Shown here: piece by piece, positions 8,253-15,921 of the stretch
How positions within the stretch are numbered: position 1 is the stretch's first letter
Layout of the letters: the number at the start of each line of letters is the position of its first letter
Origin: a bacterium
Lineage (GTDB): Bacteria > Cyanobacteriota > Vampirovibrionia > Gastranaerophilales > Gastranaerophilaceae
Length of the DNA stretch: 54,168 bases
Assembly (NCBI GenBank): GCA_017467605.1
Contig: JAFUSQ010000030.1
Location: 1-54,168 of the forward strand
Reading direction: 5' to 3'
Notes under the pieces: generated by a model
Database searches by the model: none
Seen by the model: the letters and a program-made list of their open reading frames with translations, nothing else
Told to the model about the DNA's origin: nothing
Program-made: the position numbers and the translations under genes

Positions 8253-8810
8253 ATGAAAAATGAAACAAAAACTAAAAAAAGTTCACAAAAGGTTGCCGAA
8301 TTTTTAGATAAAAATTCACTACATAAAAAAGATTTTGCTGAAATGATAGGAGTAACTTTATCATATGTATACAATTTAATAGACGAAACAATACCTTTTT
8401 CAACAAGAAGTACGACATTAGAAAGAATAGCAACAGTTATGGATATTCACCCTGAAGAATTTGAGGAATACAAAATCCCGCAGGAACCGATTCTGCAAGA
8501 TGAAACATTAGAACTTCTGAAAAGCATATTAAAAGATAAAAAGATAAATATAGTAAATTTTTTAAAGGCATTTCCGCGAAAAAAGCGAGTAGAAATCGTA
8601 GATATGTTAAGAGGAGCATACCCGCTGCCAATCGATTTTAAAGAATTGACCATGATAGGCAAAATATTGGAGCTTGATAAGAATGATATTTATAACATCT
8701 GGGAAGAAAGAGTAAAACAAGTTCTGGAGACAAACGGAATGAACTTGAGTGCCAATTCGGAACTGGTGAATTCAATGTTGGAATGTGCAAAAAAATTTAT
8801 AGATATTTAG
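8253..8810 (+). CDS. XRE-like helix-turn-helix protein, 185 aa
   Basis: Residues about 15-70 resemble a Cro/C1-type HTH (VAEFLDKNSLHKKDFAEMIG then VTLSYVYNLI), followed by about 110 residues of unassigned helical sequence that could be for dimerisation or sensing. The start is placed at the second in-frame ATG, eight bases after GAGG; an ATG at 8232 would put that site inside the gene. Unlike the other XRE genes of this window it is not paired with a pilin. It has its own terminator and lies just upstream of tRNA-Lys. No target is known. Confidence 0.7.
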   Translation: MKNETKTKKSSQKVAEFLDKNSLHKKDFAEMIGVTLSYVYNLIDETIPFSTRSTTLERIATVMDIHPEEFEEYKIPQEPILQDETLELLKSILKDKKINIVNFLKAFPRKKRVEIVDMLRGAYPLPIDFKELTMIGKILELDKNDIYNIWEERVKQVLETNGMNLSANSELVNSMLECAKKFIDI

Positions 8811-8815
8811 CAGCC

Positions 8816-8847
8816 AAAAGACTCAAAATAAATTTTGAGTCTTTTTT
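8816..8847 (+). terminator. terminator after the 185-aa HTH gene
   Basis: Arms AAAAGACTCAAAA and TTTTGAGTCTTTT with a four-base loop are followed by a T run. Confidence 0.85.
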
Positions 8848-8858
8848 AATAAAAGAGG

Positions 8859-8887
8859 TTGACAATAAAAAATGTTCTTGTTAGTAT
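8859..8887 (+). promoter_or_regulatory. promoter of tRNA-Lys
   Basis: A consensus TTGACA (8859-8864) and TAGTAT (8882-8887) are spaced by 17 bp. A leader of about 47 bases would precede the tRNA. Confidence 0.65.
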
Positions 8888-8940
8888 GAAATTACGCGAA
8901 AGATAATCGCAAGCCGGAAATATGAATAGTTTTTAAGCTT

Positions 8941-9013
8941 GCGCTTGTAGCTCAGCAGGTAGAGCACTCCCCTTTTAAGGGATAGGTCGCGCGTTCGAAT
9001 CGCGCCAAGCGCA
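8941..9013 (+). tRNA. tRNA-Lys (anticodon TTT)
   Basis: The full cloverleaf is visible: acceptor GCGCTTG pairs with CAAGCGC, the D arm is GCTC/GAGC, the anticodon loop is CTTTTAA (anticodon TTT), and the T arm is GCGCG-TTCGAAT-CGCGC. The first anticodon-stem pair is a C:T mismatch. The discriminator is A and no CCA is encoded. Confidence 0.95.
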
Positions 9014-9049
9014 AAAGAAAAGATAGGTGTTATCCTATCTTTTCTTTTG
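9013..9049 (+). terminator. terminator of tRNA-Lys
   Basis: A 15-bp stem (AAAAGAAAAGATAGG and complement) with a short loop starts right after the tRNA and ends in CTTTT. Confidence 0.85.
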
Positions 9050-9328
9050 TCTGTTTAGCAAAGATTTGGACGTAAAATTGCGTTCGGCGACCGTCGAGCA
9101 GAGGGTGAAGCCGCTTGCAACAATAATAACCTGTTCGGAGGACAAGGTTGCAAGCGCGAAAGCCATATTTATGAGTCAGTATTATTACTTAGGTATAAAT
9201 ACGGACTTGTGCATTTGCATTCCAAACATTATAATCAGAATATTAGTAATCACTTACCTCAAAATTAGATCTGCAAAGACTTTCTATGCAGACTAATTCG
9301 CTTTGAGTAAAAACAGAAAGGAAAGTAT
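9050..9328. other. 279-bp non-coding segment with a GC-richer structured core
   Basis: No convincing gene is seen. The part from about 9070 to 9165 is clearly richer in GC than its surroundings and contains an interrupted inverted repeat: GCTTGC (9113-9118) pairs with GCAAGC (9150-9155), and inside it AACCTGTTC can pair with GGACAAGGTT. It may be a dispersed repeat or a small structured RNA. The last 20 bases hold the ribosome binding site of the next gene. Confidence 0.4.
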
Positions 9329-10567
9329 ATGGAAAAAACAGTGCACGTAAATGCTTATGTAAAAAAAGACGGAACACAAGTTCGTGAACATTTTAGAACG
9401 ATAGATTCAAATATACAAACTCCCCCAATATTCTCTGAAAATAAAATACCAGCATTAACAGATGAAAGTCAATATAAATTTGATTCGCAACATTCAAAGA
9501 AACAAAACTTATTAGAAGCAACAATATCAAAAACAGTGTTTAACGATACGATTGGAAATAACGCAAATCAAGCTGAAAACATATTTGAAAAAATAATTGA
9601 TATAGGAGCCACAATACTTCCAATTGCAGTTGAAATATATTCAGTCGCCAATAGCGGGGATCAAGAAGTTATAGCAGGCTTGCAGCCTCAAATACAAAAT
9701 AGAATTCGACAACTTGATATACAAATGAATAATATGAAACAATATATTGATATAACAAGTCAAAAACTTGCAATGACAAACGATAAAAACGAATATTCAA
9801 GGCTATATAAACCGTTTATAAAAACATACAATGCTTATCAACAAGCACAAGATTTGGTAAATAGAATTAAAATACATGCTAATAACGGGAATTATAAAGA
9901 TATAATAAATGAATTCAATAATTATCAGCATATGAATAATATTATAAGTAATTCAGAAGAAATCAAAAACGAAATAAACAAAATGGTTAAAGTGGCAAAC
10001 TATTCAGATGGTCCATTATCAATTGCAAATAATTATTTAAATTATGATAGACCGGAAGCAAAGCAATTTATGAATTTGGCACTTAAGATTCCTGAAGATA
10101 CATCCCAAACAAAAGATTTTTCAATGATTAAGCCCATATTTAATTTAAAATTTAATAAATTCTTAAATTCAAAAGGAACAACTCTACAAATACCTAAAAA
10201 TATGAAAGGTATAGTCTTTAATGAAACAAGTTCTATCAGTCAAAAATTATCAAATTTTAAGCCACTACAAAACGATATTAGAGCTGAATTTATTAAAAAT
10301 CCTAGTGCCAAGTATCTGACAAGTCTGGGGATAGACTCCGATACAAATTTACAATACAGTGTAGGACATTTTACTATTATAAACCCCAAAATAGAAAATG
10401 GATACTTTAAAGGTGAATTATTAGACATTTATGATTTCAATTGGCTAAAATTTGAATTAGCCAAAGATATATATACATACAGTTTTAACAATTTTGCATA
10501 CATATTACAAATATTAAAAAGAATTAAGAACTACTATTTTTTGATTCCAATAAAATTTAAATGGTAA
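9329..10567 (+). CDS. 412-aa protein of unknown function with N-terminal KDGTxVxxHxR motif
   Basis: The N-terminus carries VHVNAYVKKDGT followed by V-x2-H-x-R, a short motif I have seen at the start of many unrelated hypothetical and phage-like proteins; it may be a small nucleic-acid or targeting element. The middle is Asn/Gln/Lys-rich and helical, with coiled-coil character around residues 120-230. The C-terminal third has FTIINPKIENGYFKGELLDI then YDFNW, ending in a basic tail. No catalytic family is recognised. AAGGAAAG precedes the ATG. The gene is more AT-rich than core neighbours and lies in the accessory block after tRNA-Lys, followed by a small membrane protein. Confidence 0.65.
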   Translation: MEKTVHVNAYVKKDGTQVREHFRTIDSNIQTPPIFSENKIPALTDESQYKFDSQHSKKQNLLEATISKTVFNDTIGNNANQAENIFEKIIDIGATILPIAVEIYSVANSGDQEVIAGLQPQIQNRIRQLDIQMNNMKQYIDITSQKLAMTNDKNEYSRLYKPFIKTYNAYQQAQDLVNRIKIHANNGNYKDIINEFNNYQHMNNIISNSEEIKNEINKMVKVANYSDGPLSIANNYLNYDRPEAKQFMNLALKIPEDTSQTKDFSMIKPIFNLKFNKFLNSKGTTLQIPKNMKGIVFNETSSISQKLSNFKPLQNDIRAEFIKNPSAKYLTSLGIDSDTNLQYSVGHFTIINPKIENGYFKGELLDIYDFNWLKFELAKDIYTYSFNNFAYILQILKRIKNYYFLIPIKFKW

Positions 10568-10577
10568 AATAATAAAC

Positions 10578-10604
10578 AGAAGTAATATATTGCATATTAC
10601 TTCT
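10578..10604. terminator. hairpin after the 412-aa gene
   Basis: Perfect 11-bp arms AGAAGTAATAT and ATATTACTTCT enclose a five-base loop, followed by ATTTATTAT. It probably terminates the 412-aa gene. Confidence 0.65.
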
Positions 10605-10625
10605 ATTTATTATACATTCTCTGTA

Positions 10626-11066
10626 ATGAAAAAAATAAAATATTTTCTCAGCATTGATTTTATAATATTACTTATAATTAATTTATTTGTCATAAATATT
10701 TATTTTTTAATATTTCAAATTGTTGCGTATTTAGTAGTATTTTCACTAATTATTAGAAATACCGATAATGCATTCATAGCAGCAGTTATATTTGGCTACA
10801 TTATTCACAAAATTTGGTTACCTGTACTATATTCTTTATTAGAAAACAAAAGCAAAAACTTTATTGTGCAAAAATTTATTTATAATTTAAAAAATAATTG
10901 GAAATGGAAATTTTCGGCATTATTATTATCTGCATTATTCCCTTTTGCAACAAATATAAAAGATGATGGTGCACCATACTTATTTATACAATTATTTGCT
11001 ATTTCAGGATTTTCTTCATATTTTGTATTATTTATTTGGTGGGGAATAAGAAAAAAATTAAAATAA
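10626..11066 (+). CDS. small polytopic membrane protein, 146 aa
   Basis: About four hydrophobic segments are visible (near residues 8-40, 40-70, 100-115 and 120-140) with a basic C-terminus (GIRKKLK). No family is recognised. The start is placed at the ATG giving MKKIKYFLS, because an earlier in-frame ATG lies inside the preceding hairpin. No strong ribosome site is seen; TATTAT lies 12 bases before the start. Its position after an unknown secreted- or effector-like protein would fit an immunity protein, but nothing in the sequence proves that. Confidence 0.6.
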   Translation: MKKIKYFLSIDFIILLIINLFVINIYFLIFQIVAYLVVFSLIIRNTDNAFIAAVIFGYIIHKIWLPVLYSLLENKSKNFIVQKFIYNLKNNWKWKFSALLLSALFPFATNIKDDGAPYLFIQLFAISGFSSYFVLFIWWGIRKKLK

Positions 11067-11073
11067 TTTATTG

Positions 11074-11469
11074 CTACGCCGTATTATTTCTAATTATTTC
11101 GATAATTTTTTCTTTTGTGTACTCACCCGTAACACATTTCGTAGTAAGATCAATTGCTTCATCATTAGTTAATAACAGTCTGTGATTATTCATTTGCAAA
11201 AATATAAGGCATGCATTCAATGCAACTCGCTTATTTGCACTCATAAATACGTGATCCTTAGAAAAAGAAATTAAGTAAGCGGCAGACATTTCAAATATAT
11301 TTCGATGCAAAAATTCTCCGCCGAAAGATGCTTGAGGCTGATTTAGGGCAGAGTCAAACAAATCTTCATGAATAATCTCCGGTGGTTCTTCCGGCATTAA
11401 ACACTGACGATGAATTTCCAACACATCTTCCCTTGTCAAAAAGTATATTTCATCACTGCGAAAGCACAT
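11074..11469 (-). CDS. Fic/Doc-family protein with altered catalytic motif
   Basis: At 131 aa it has the length and layout of Doc toxins, which transfer a phosphate or nucleotide to target proteins. The Fic core reads HVFMSANKR (H73 to R81), followed by VALNACLIFL as in Doc. The acidic residue that coordinates magnesium in Doc and Fic (D/E at the fifth position of the motif) is serine (S77) here, while H73, N79, K80 and R81 are kept. Activity may therefore be lost or changed. The start has AAGGG and overlaps the upstream gene by 17 bases. A typical Phd antitoxin is not seen; the upstream 221-aa gene takes that place. Confidence 0.85.
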   Translation of the reverse strand: MCFRSDEIYFLTREDVLEIHRQCLMPEEPPEIIHEDLFDSALNQPQASFGGEFLHRNIFEMSAAYLISFSKDHVFMSANKRVALNACLIFLQMNNHRLLLTNDEAIDLTTKCVTGEYTKEKIIEIIRNNTA

Positions 11470-12118
11470 CTATTGCCCTTTTATAAGACGTTTTATTAAT
11501 TGCCATTAAATCTTTTACGGAATTATCAATAAATTCATCATATTTATAAGCAATCTCAAAAGCCTTCTTCATAATTTTCTTTACAGTCGGCACAAGAAAA
11601 TCAGCATTTTCATCTGCGTACAAATCATACAATGCACCAAGAACATAATACAATTTTTCAATAGTTTTCATTTCTTTTACTGCTGATTTATGAGAGTCAT
11701 CTACAGATGAATCAGTGTTTTGGGAAAAATTCAATTCAAAATCGTACTTTTTCTCGATAATTTCGTTATATCTTATTTTAATAAATTCAAAAATCTCCAA
11801 TTCATCAGAATTGAGCCTTAAAAACTTGCTTTTCAAAGATTTATTCGGGTAATTTTTAACCTTTGAAATATATCTTTCATGAGTTGCACAAAAAGCATCA
11901 AAAGACGATTTATCAGGGAAAATCAGACTTTTTTTTGTTGCATATTCACCTTCTAAAAAGAGTAGAACAAAAGTAAAAAGTTTTTTATCATTGATGTGTT
12001 TTACATAATCTTTGCAATTTCTATACTCTCGCAAATCAAAGACTTTATTTAAATAAGAGTCTTTCTGCTCTGAAATAGAATTATAACTTTCTTGCTCCAG
12101 TCGTAATGCTAAACCCAT
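11453..12118 (-). CDS. 221-aa protein of unknown function, partner of the Fic/Doc gene
   Basis: No known domain is recognised. It is a mainly helical, charged, soluble protein without signal or membrane segments, with clusters such as LNKVFDLREYRNCKDYVKHI and EKLYYVLGALYDLYADE. Its 3' end overlaps the Fic/Doc gene, so the two are translationally coupled. It has its own promoter and an AGGAT site before the ATG. By position it could be an antitoxin or a target-recognition subunit, although it is much larger than Phd antitoxins. Confidence 0.6.
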   Translation of the reverse strand: MGLALRLEQESYNSISEQKDSYLNKVFDLREYRNCKDYVKHINDKKLFTFVLLFLEGEYATKKSLIFPDKSSFDAFCATHERYISKVKNYPNKSLKSKFLRLNSDELEIFEFIKIRYNEIIEKKYDFELNFSQNTDSSVDDSHKSAVKEMKTIEKLYYVLGALYDLYADENADFLVPTVKKIMKKAFEIAYKYDEFIDNSVKDLMAINKTSYKRAIDVLSQ

Positions 12119-12135
12119 AATTTTATCCTAAACTT

Positions 12136-12164
12136 ATTATAAAATATAAATATCACAAATTCAA
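12136..12164 (-). promoter_or_regulatory. promoter of the 221-aa/Fic operon
   Basis: On the minus strand TTGAAT (12164-12159) and TATAAT (12141-12136) are separated by 17 bp. The ATG is about 18 bases downstream of the -10 box with AGGAT between. Confidence 0.65.
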
Positions 12165-12192
12165 GAATTAAACAATAATACACATAACCGAA

Positions 12193-12426
12193 CTAAATTT
12201 CCAAGTTTTTAAATATCAATAACTCATAAGGTTCAAAACCTAAAGCCTTGGCAATTTTTTCAACAGTATCAAGTGTCGGAGAAGAAGTTTGAGCTTCAAT
12301 TTGAGTGTATGTAGATTTTCCGATTCCGGCTAATTCTGCTAATTTTTCTTGGGATAATCTTCTTTTTGTACGTTCAAAACGTAATCTTATGGCAAATTTT
12401 TGTGCAGTAGTCGAAATCGTACTCAT
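12193..12426 (-). CDS. XRE-family regulator of cassette A, 77 aa
   Basis: This small Cro/C1-type HTH protein reads FERTKRRLSQEKLAELAGIG then KSTYTQIEAQTSSPTLDTV, a nearly complete one-domain regulator with the C-terminal FEPYELLIF helix. It would bind DNA as a dimer. The start is placed at the ATG at 12426, six bases after the -10 box TATAAC, so the message is leaderless; an ATG 27 bases upstream would lie in the promoter. It is divergent from pilin A, and the 44-bp palindrome between them is its likely operator. Whether it represses or activates is not known. Confidence 0.85.
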   Translation of the reverse strand: MSTISTTAQKFAIRLRFERTKRRLSQEKLAELAGIGKSTYTQIEAQTSSPTLDTVEKIAKALGFEPYELLIFKNLEI

Positions 12427-12432
12427 ATTGCA

Positions 12433-12475
12433 GTTATAGTAGCATATTGACAATAGTACAACAATACGTTATACT
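12433..12475. promoter_or_regulatory. interlocked divergent promoters of cassette A
   Basis: The plus promoter for the pilin is TTGACA (12447-12452), 17 bp, TATACT (12470-12475). The minus promoter for the regulator is TTGTAC (12461-12456), 17 bp, TATAAC (12438-12433). Each -35 box falls in the spacer of the other promoter, so RNA polymerase cannot occupy both at once. Confidence 0.7.
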
Positions 12476-12513
12476 ATAAATATGATTGTTATAACAATCA
12501 TATTTATAGTATA
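12470..12513. repeat. perfect 44-bp palindrome over the pilin A -10 box and leader
   Basis: The 22-base arm from 12470 to 12491 is followed directly by its exact complement from 12492 to 12513, with no mismatch. It begins with the -10 hexamer TATACT and continues into the transcribed leader, so it could act as an operator, as an RNA hairpin, or both. There is no T run after it. The ribosome binding site GGAGG follows at about 12519. Confidence 0.9.
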
Positions 12514-12528
12514 CTAAATGGAGGTTCT

Positions 12529-13323
12529 ATGAAACGGTCAAATGGATTAGGGAGGACAAGAGGATTTACTTTGTCTGAACTACTTACGACACTTGGGATA
12601 ATAGGAATCATTGCGGCATTAACAATGCCCACATTGATAAACAATATTCAAAAGAAAGCTTGGACAAATCAGTTAAAAAAGGAATACGCAAATATTACAC
12701 AAAGTTTTAAATTAATGTTGGCTAATGATAATACAGAAAGTTTACAAGAAACGAGTGTATTTCAAGCTATTTCAGGAGAAAATAAATGCTTTTATAACAA
12801 TCCTGCAGAAGATGAAAATTGTAATAGCTTTTTCAACGAAATGCGAAAAGTGTTAAAAATTGCTGACATACGAAACGATAATAATTATCAATATAGAGAA
12901 CTTAAACAAGGTTCAGATTTAATAACTTACAACGATGCAATCATCACATTATTATCAGGTGTTAGTATTTTCAACTTTAAATTTTACAAAGAAACTATAG
13001 ATAAAAAATTCGGCTGCGGTGACGGTAACATTTTTTGCGGGAATAATCTATATATAGGAGAGTTCTACCTTGATATAAATGGTTCAAAGGGTCCCAATAC
13101 ACTGGGCAAAGACATTTTTTATTTTATGTTGAGTGAAGCAGGAAATTTATATCCATATGCAAGTAAAGGTACATGTAGCTTTATTTGCGGAGGAAATTAT
13201 TGCTACTGGAAGAATGTAAAGGATCTGTGCGGCACTCCTAACACAAAAGATGCAGTAAAAATTGCCAGCGGAATTGGTTGTACGGCGCGAATAATGGAAA
13301 ACAACTGGGTTATGAATTATTAA
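12529..13323 (+). CDS. type IV pilin-like protein of cassette A
   Basis: A short basic leader ends at the prepilin peptidase site RG/FTLSELL, with the conserved Glu at mature position 5, followed by the hydrophobic helix LGIIGIIAALTMPTLI. The rest is a Cys-rich globular domain with YLDINGSKGPNTLGKDIF, a block also found in pilin C and partly in D, and a C-terminal ENNWVMNY. It should be a (pseudo)pilin assembled by a type IV pilus or type II secretion-like machine, none of which is encoded in this window. GGAGG precedes the ATG. Its stop is one base from the convergent metalloprotease gene. Confidence 0.9.
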   Translation: MKRSNGLGRTRGFTLSELLTTLGIIGIIAALTMPTLINNIQKKAWTNQLKKEYANITQSFKLMLANDNTESLQETSVFQAISGENKCFYNNPAEDENCNSFFNEMRKVLKIADIRNDNNYQYRELKQGSDLITYNDAIITLLSGVSIFNFKFYKETIDKKFGCGDGNIFCGNNLYIGEFYLDINGSKGPNTLGKDIFYFMLSEAGNLYPYASKGTCSFICGGNYCYWKNVKDLCGTPNTKDAVKIASGIGCTARIMENNWVMNY

Positions 13324-13324
13324 A

Positions 13325-14614
13325 CTACTTATTTAAATTTTCAATATCTGAAATTAAATCTCTAACATTATTATCATCTTTTATAGATTGAGCTTTTTGT
13401 GCGCATTCTAAAGCTTTTGTGATTTCTTGCTTATTATAATAAGTAATAGCCTTGTTATATAGAACAAGATATCTTTCATCTGTTGTATTTGCTCTTGCTT
13501 CTGCATCATTCAAAGCCTTTAGAGCTGAATCAAAATCGCCTAAATCACCATAAACAGAAGCTAAATTGATATAACCGGAAGCCATATGCGGATATAATTG
13601 TATATATTTTCTGTATTCGTCTAACTTTTTCTGTAATCTTAAATCATCATTGCCCAAAACTAAAGGTGCATAATAAAAAGTTTCACTATGCTGATTTTTG
13701 GTATTTGAAATTGTAGGTTCAATTCTATAAAGCAAAACTAAAGTTTTTAAATCCCTTGCAGATAACGCTTGATCTTCACTTTTGAAAAAATCCAGCATAT
13801 AATCAGACTCTTTAATTGAATACATAACATCATTAGGATTTTCGCTATGCCCCATTATACCAAGAGTATGCCCAAGCTCATGTAAAGCCGTATTAAAAAC
13901 CTCACGTGCCGAAAAATTTTCACCTCTGGGATTTGTCTTATAGAATGTTAAATTCATCTTTTTCAAAATTTTATCTTTACTGATTTCAGGTTCAGTGTAA
14001 GCAACTGCATATTTACAAACTCCATTTTCACAAGCATCTTTTTGAATATCTTTAAATGAAATATAAATATCAGCCTGAGAAGGTTCATTTATAATTGAGA
14101 ATTTAACAAAGTTTGTATGATTTGTCCATTGTATCATTGCGTTTTTAATACTTGAGACATAATAATCAGGAACTAATGTTGGGTTATCAAAATAAACTTT
14201 CAGAGGGAAAGATTTTATATCCCATCTTAATATATCATTTCCCATAGAAGCATTATAGATATAATTATTCTCAATACCGTCCAATAAATTATATTTCATA
14301 TACATTAATTGAACTTTTGCATATTTTGATGCTTCATCATTAATCTTAGAATTTGCCATATCATAAAGCTTTTTCTGAACAGAATATACCGGTTTTGCTT
14401 TAGATAATGTCAAAACGTAATAGAATCTGGCTAAAATCCCGCGCGGATCTGCAAACAACGAGCGTTCAAAATAAGGAATAGCTTGCTCATATTGCCCTTG
14501 AGTGTACAAAGCCTTTGCTTTGTTGTAATTATACATTGCAGAAAATGGCGACTTATAAAAAAGAGCAAAAACTAATACTATTAAAAATAAAAACAATAAA
14601 AATCTACGACGCAT
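13325..14614 (-). CDS. membrane-anchored metzincin-like protease with TPR repeats
   Basis: The N-terminus is basic and followed by one membrane helix (RRRFLLFLFLIVLVFALFY), so the rest is probably periplasmic. Next come a TPR-like repeat (KALYTQGQYEQAIPYFERSL), a metalloprotease domain with HELGHTLGIMGHS (the HExxHxxGxxH zinc motif) and NPNDVMYSI (Met-turn), and C-terminal TPRs. This matches the matrixin/M10-like group. The start is the ATG at 14614, after GAGAGG, overlapping the end of scpB by 11 bases, so it is the last gene of the smc-scpA-scpB operon. Substrates are unknown. Confidence 0.85.
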   Translation of the reverse strand: MRRRFLLFLFLIVLVFALFYKSPFSAMYNYNKAKALYTQGQYEQAIPYFERSLFADPRGILARFYYVLTLSKAKPVYSVQKKLYDMANSKINDEASKYAKVQLMYMKYNLLDGIENNYIYNASMGNDILRWDIKSFPLKVYFDNPTLVPDYYVSSIKNAMIQWTNHTNFVKFSIINEPSQADIYISFKDIQKDACENGVCKYAVAYTEPEISKDKILKKMNLTFYKTNPRGENFSAREVFNTALHELGHTLGIMGHSENPNDVMYSIKESDYMLDFFKSEDQALSARDLKTLVLLYRIEPTISNTKNQHSETFYYAPLVLGNDDLRLQKKLDEYRKYIQLYPHMASGYINLASVYGDLGDFDSALKALNDAEARANTTDERYLVLYNKAITYYNKQEITKALECAQKAQSIKDDNNVRDLISDIENLNK

Positions 14615-15122
14615 TTGCCCTCTCTGCCAAATCTTTTTCAAGCTGCTGCACCAGAGCTCTTGTATCACCTTTCAATTTAAAATATTCGGCAAATTTTGCA
14701 GTAGTTTTAATATTTATACTTCTACCGTTTTTATCCTTATGTTTTGAAACTAATCCCTTTTCTACAAGTTCAGCAACATGTTCATAAGCTGCAGATCTGA
14801 GTTTTACAAGTTCAGTTTGCCTTATTGGTTCTTTCAATGCGATAACGAGCAAAGTTCGCAAAACTGCCGGAGACAAGTCTATCGGACAAATTTTTTCAAC
14901 AATATCGCTATAATCTTCCTTTACTTGAAGAATATATCCGTTTTCATCATCAATTTCCAAAGCTCCGTCTCGTGATGCATAATCCATAATAAGCTCTAAC
15001 AAAGCTTCTTCAATTTGTTCAGGTTCAGAATCTAAATACAGGGCAATCTCATCTAACGTTAAAGCCTTTGCCGTAACAAACAACACCGCTTCAATTCTTG
15101 ACTTAAGCTGTTGCATTAGCAC
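14604..15122 (-). CDS. scpB: segregation and condensation protein B
   Basis: ScpB forms a dimer of winged-helix domains that binds the ScpA kleisin and regulates the SMC ring. Typical features are the N-terminal KSRIEAVLFVTAKALTLDEI and the central LSPAVLRTLLVIALKEPIRQTEL; the length of 172 aa is within family range. It overlaps the scpA 3' end by 20 bases, which supports coupled translation. Confidence 0.92.
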   Translation of the reverse strand: MLMQQLKSRIEAVLFVTAKALTLDEIALYLDSEPEQIEEALLELIMDYASRDGALEIDDENGYILQVKEDYSDIVEKICPIDLSPAVLRTLLVIALKEPIRQTELVKLRSAAYEHVAELVEKGLVSKHKDKNGRSINIKTTAKFAEYFKLKGDTRALVQQLEKDLAERANAS

Positions 15123-15921
15123 CTCCGCCGCGAATAACGTATAAATCGGAATAAAATTCTTTTTGTTCCAATTCGTAATCAGTATCCCTGCTTAAGAACA
15201 ACAAAGCCAAATATGCACTTATTTTATCCATTCCAAGAATTGTAAGTTCATTAAGTTCTATTTTATCTTGATGCGCAAAAATTTGTTCCAGATTATCCTT
15301 TAATTTCAAGACAGATTCTTCAATATATTCTTCATGTGCCATTGATACAATTTCATCAGGAGTAAGTCTTGAATAATTTCTTACATGACGTTTGGCACGC
15401 TCGTGCGCACTTTTCATTGATGCACGTTTTTCTAACTTTTCATAGAATTCCAACTGCTTAATCAAATCTTTCAAAGTAACAACACGATTACGATTTAAGC
15501 GGATACTTGTTCTTCTTTGCAATGCTTCATCAAAGCTGACAACATTACTTGTCGGAATAAATTCTGAATTTTCATCAGGATATTCTACAATAAATCCGTC
15601 ATCATCATAGATAACTTCTTGTTCAGGCTCGTCCTGAAAATCTTCAATAGTTAAACCAGCCAAAACATTAGATTGCAAACGGCATAAAATTGATGCAAAC
15701 AATAGCGTTCGGCTTGCGACACGCAAATTCAAAGACTTTAATTCAATCATTCTTTGAAGATATTTTTCTGTTACATCAAGTATATCAATATTCCAAGGGT
15801 CAATTTTACCTTGTTTTGCCATATCAACAAGAATTCCGATACCGTCATTGGCATCAAATTCACCGGGTTTGCCGTATATTGAGGATTCTAAATCTTGTAT
15901 ATTTATTTGATTATTGTTCAT
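15103..15921 (-). CDS. scpA: segregation and condensation protein A (kleisin)
   Basis: ScpA bridges the two SMC heads in the condensin complex. The N-terminus has the kleisin signature GILVDMAKQGKIDPWNIDI and LKSLNLRVASRTLLFAS; the C-terminal winged helix includes ELTILGMDKISAYLALLFL. At 272 aa it is a normal length. The acidic stretch in the middle (residues about 95-118) is the usual linker. It overlaps smc by 11 bases. Confidence 0.93.
   Translation of the reverse strand: MNNNQINIQDLESSIYGKPGEFDANDGIGILVDMAKQGKIDPWNIDILDVTEKYLQRMIELKSLNLRVASRTLLFASILCRLQSNVLAGLTIEDFQDEPEQEVIYDDDGFIVEYPDENSEFIPTSNVVSFDEALQRRTSIRLNRNRVVTLKDLIKQLEFYEKLEKRASMKSAHERAKRHVRNYSRLTPDEIVSMAHEEYIEESVLKLKDNLEQIFAHQDKIELNELTILGMDKISAYLALLFLSRDTDYELEQKEFYSDLYVIRGGGANATA

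Noticed and set aside
10420-10470. Colicin M-like active site (D-x-Y-D) in the 412-aa protein
   Set aside because: DIYDF is present but the His-Arg that should follow is absent, so the match is too weak.
8941-12513. Prophage or integrative element after tRNA-Lys
   Set aside because: No integrase, transposase or phage structural gene and no duplicated tRNA 3' end were found.
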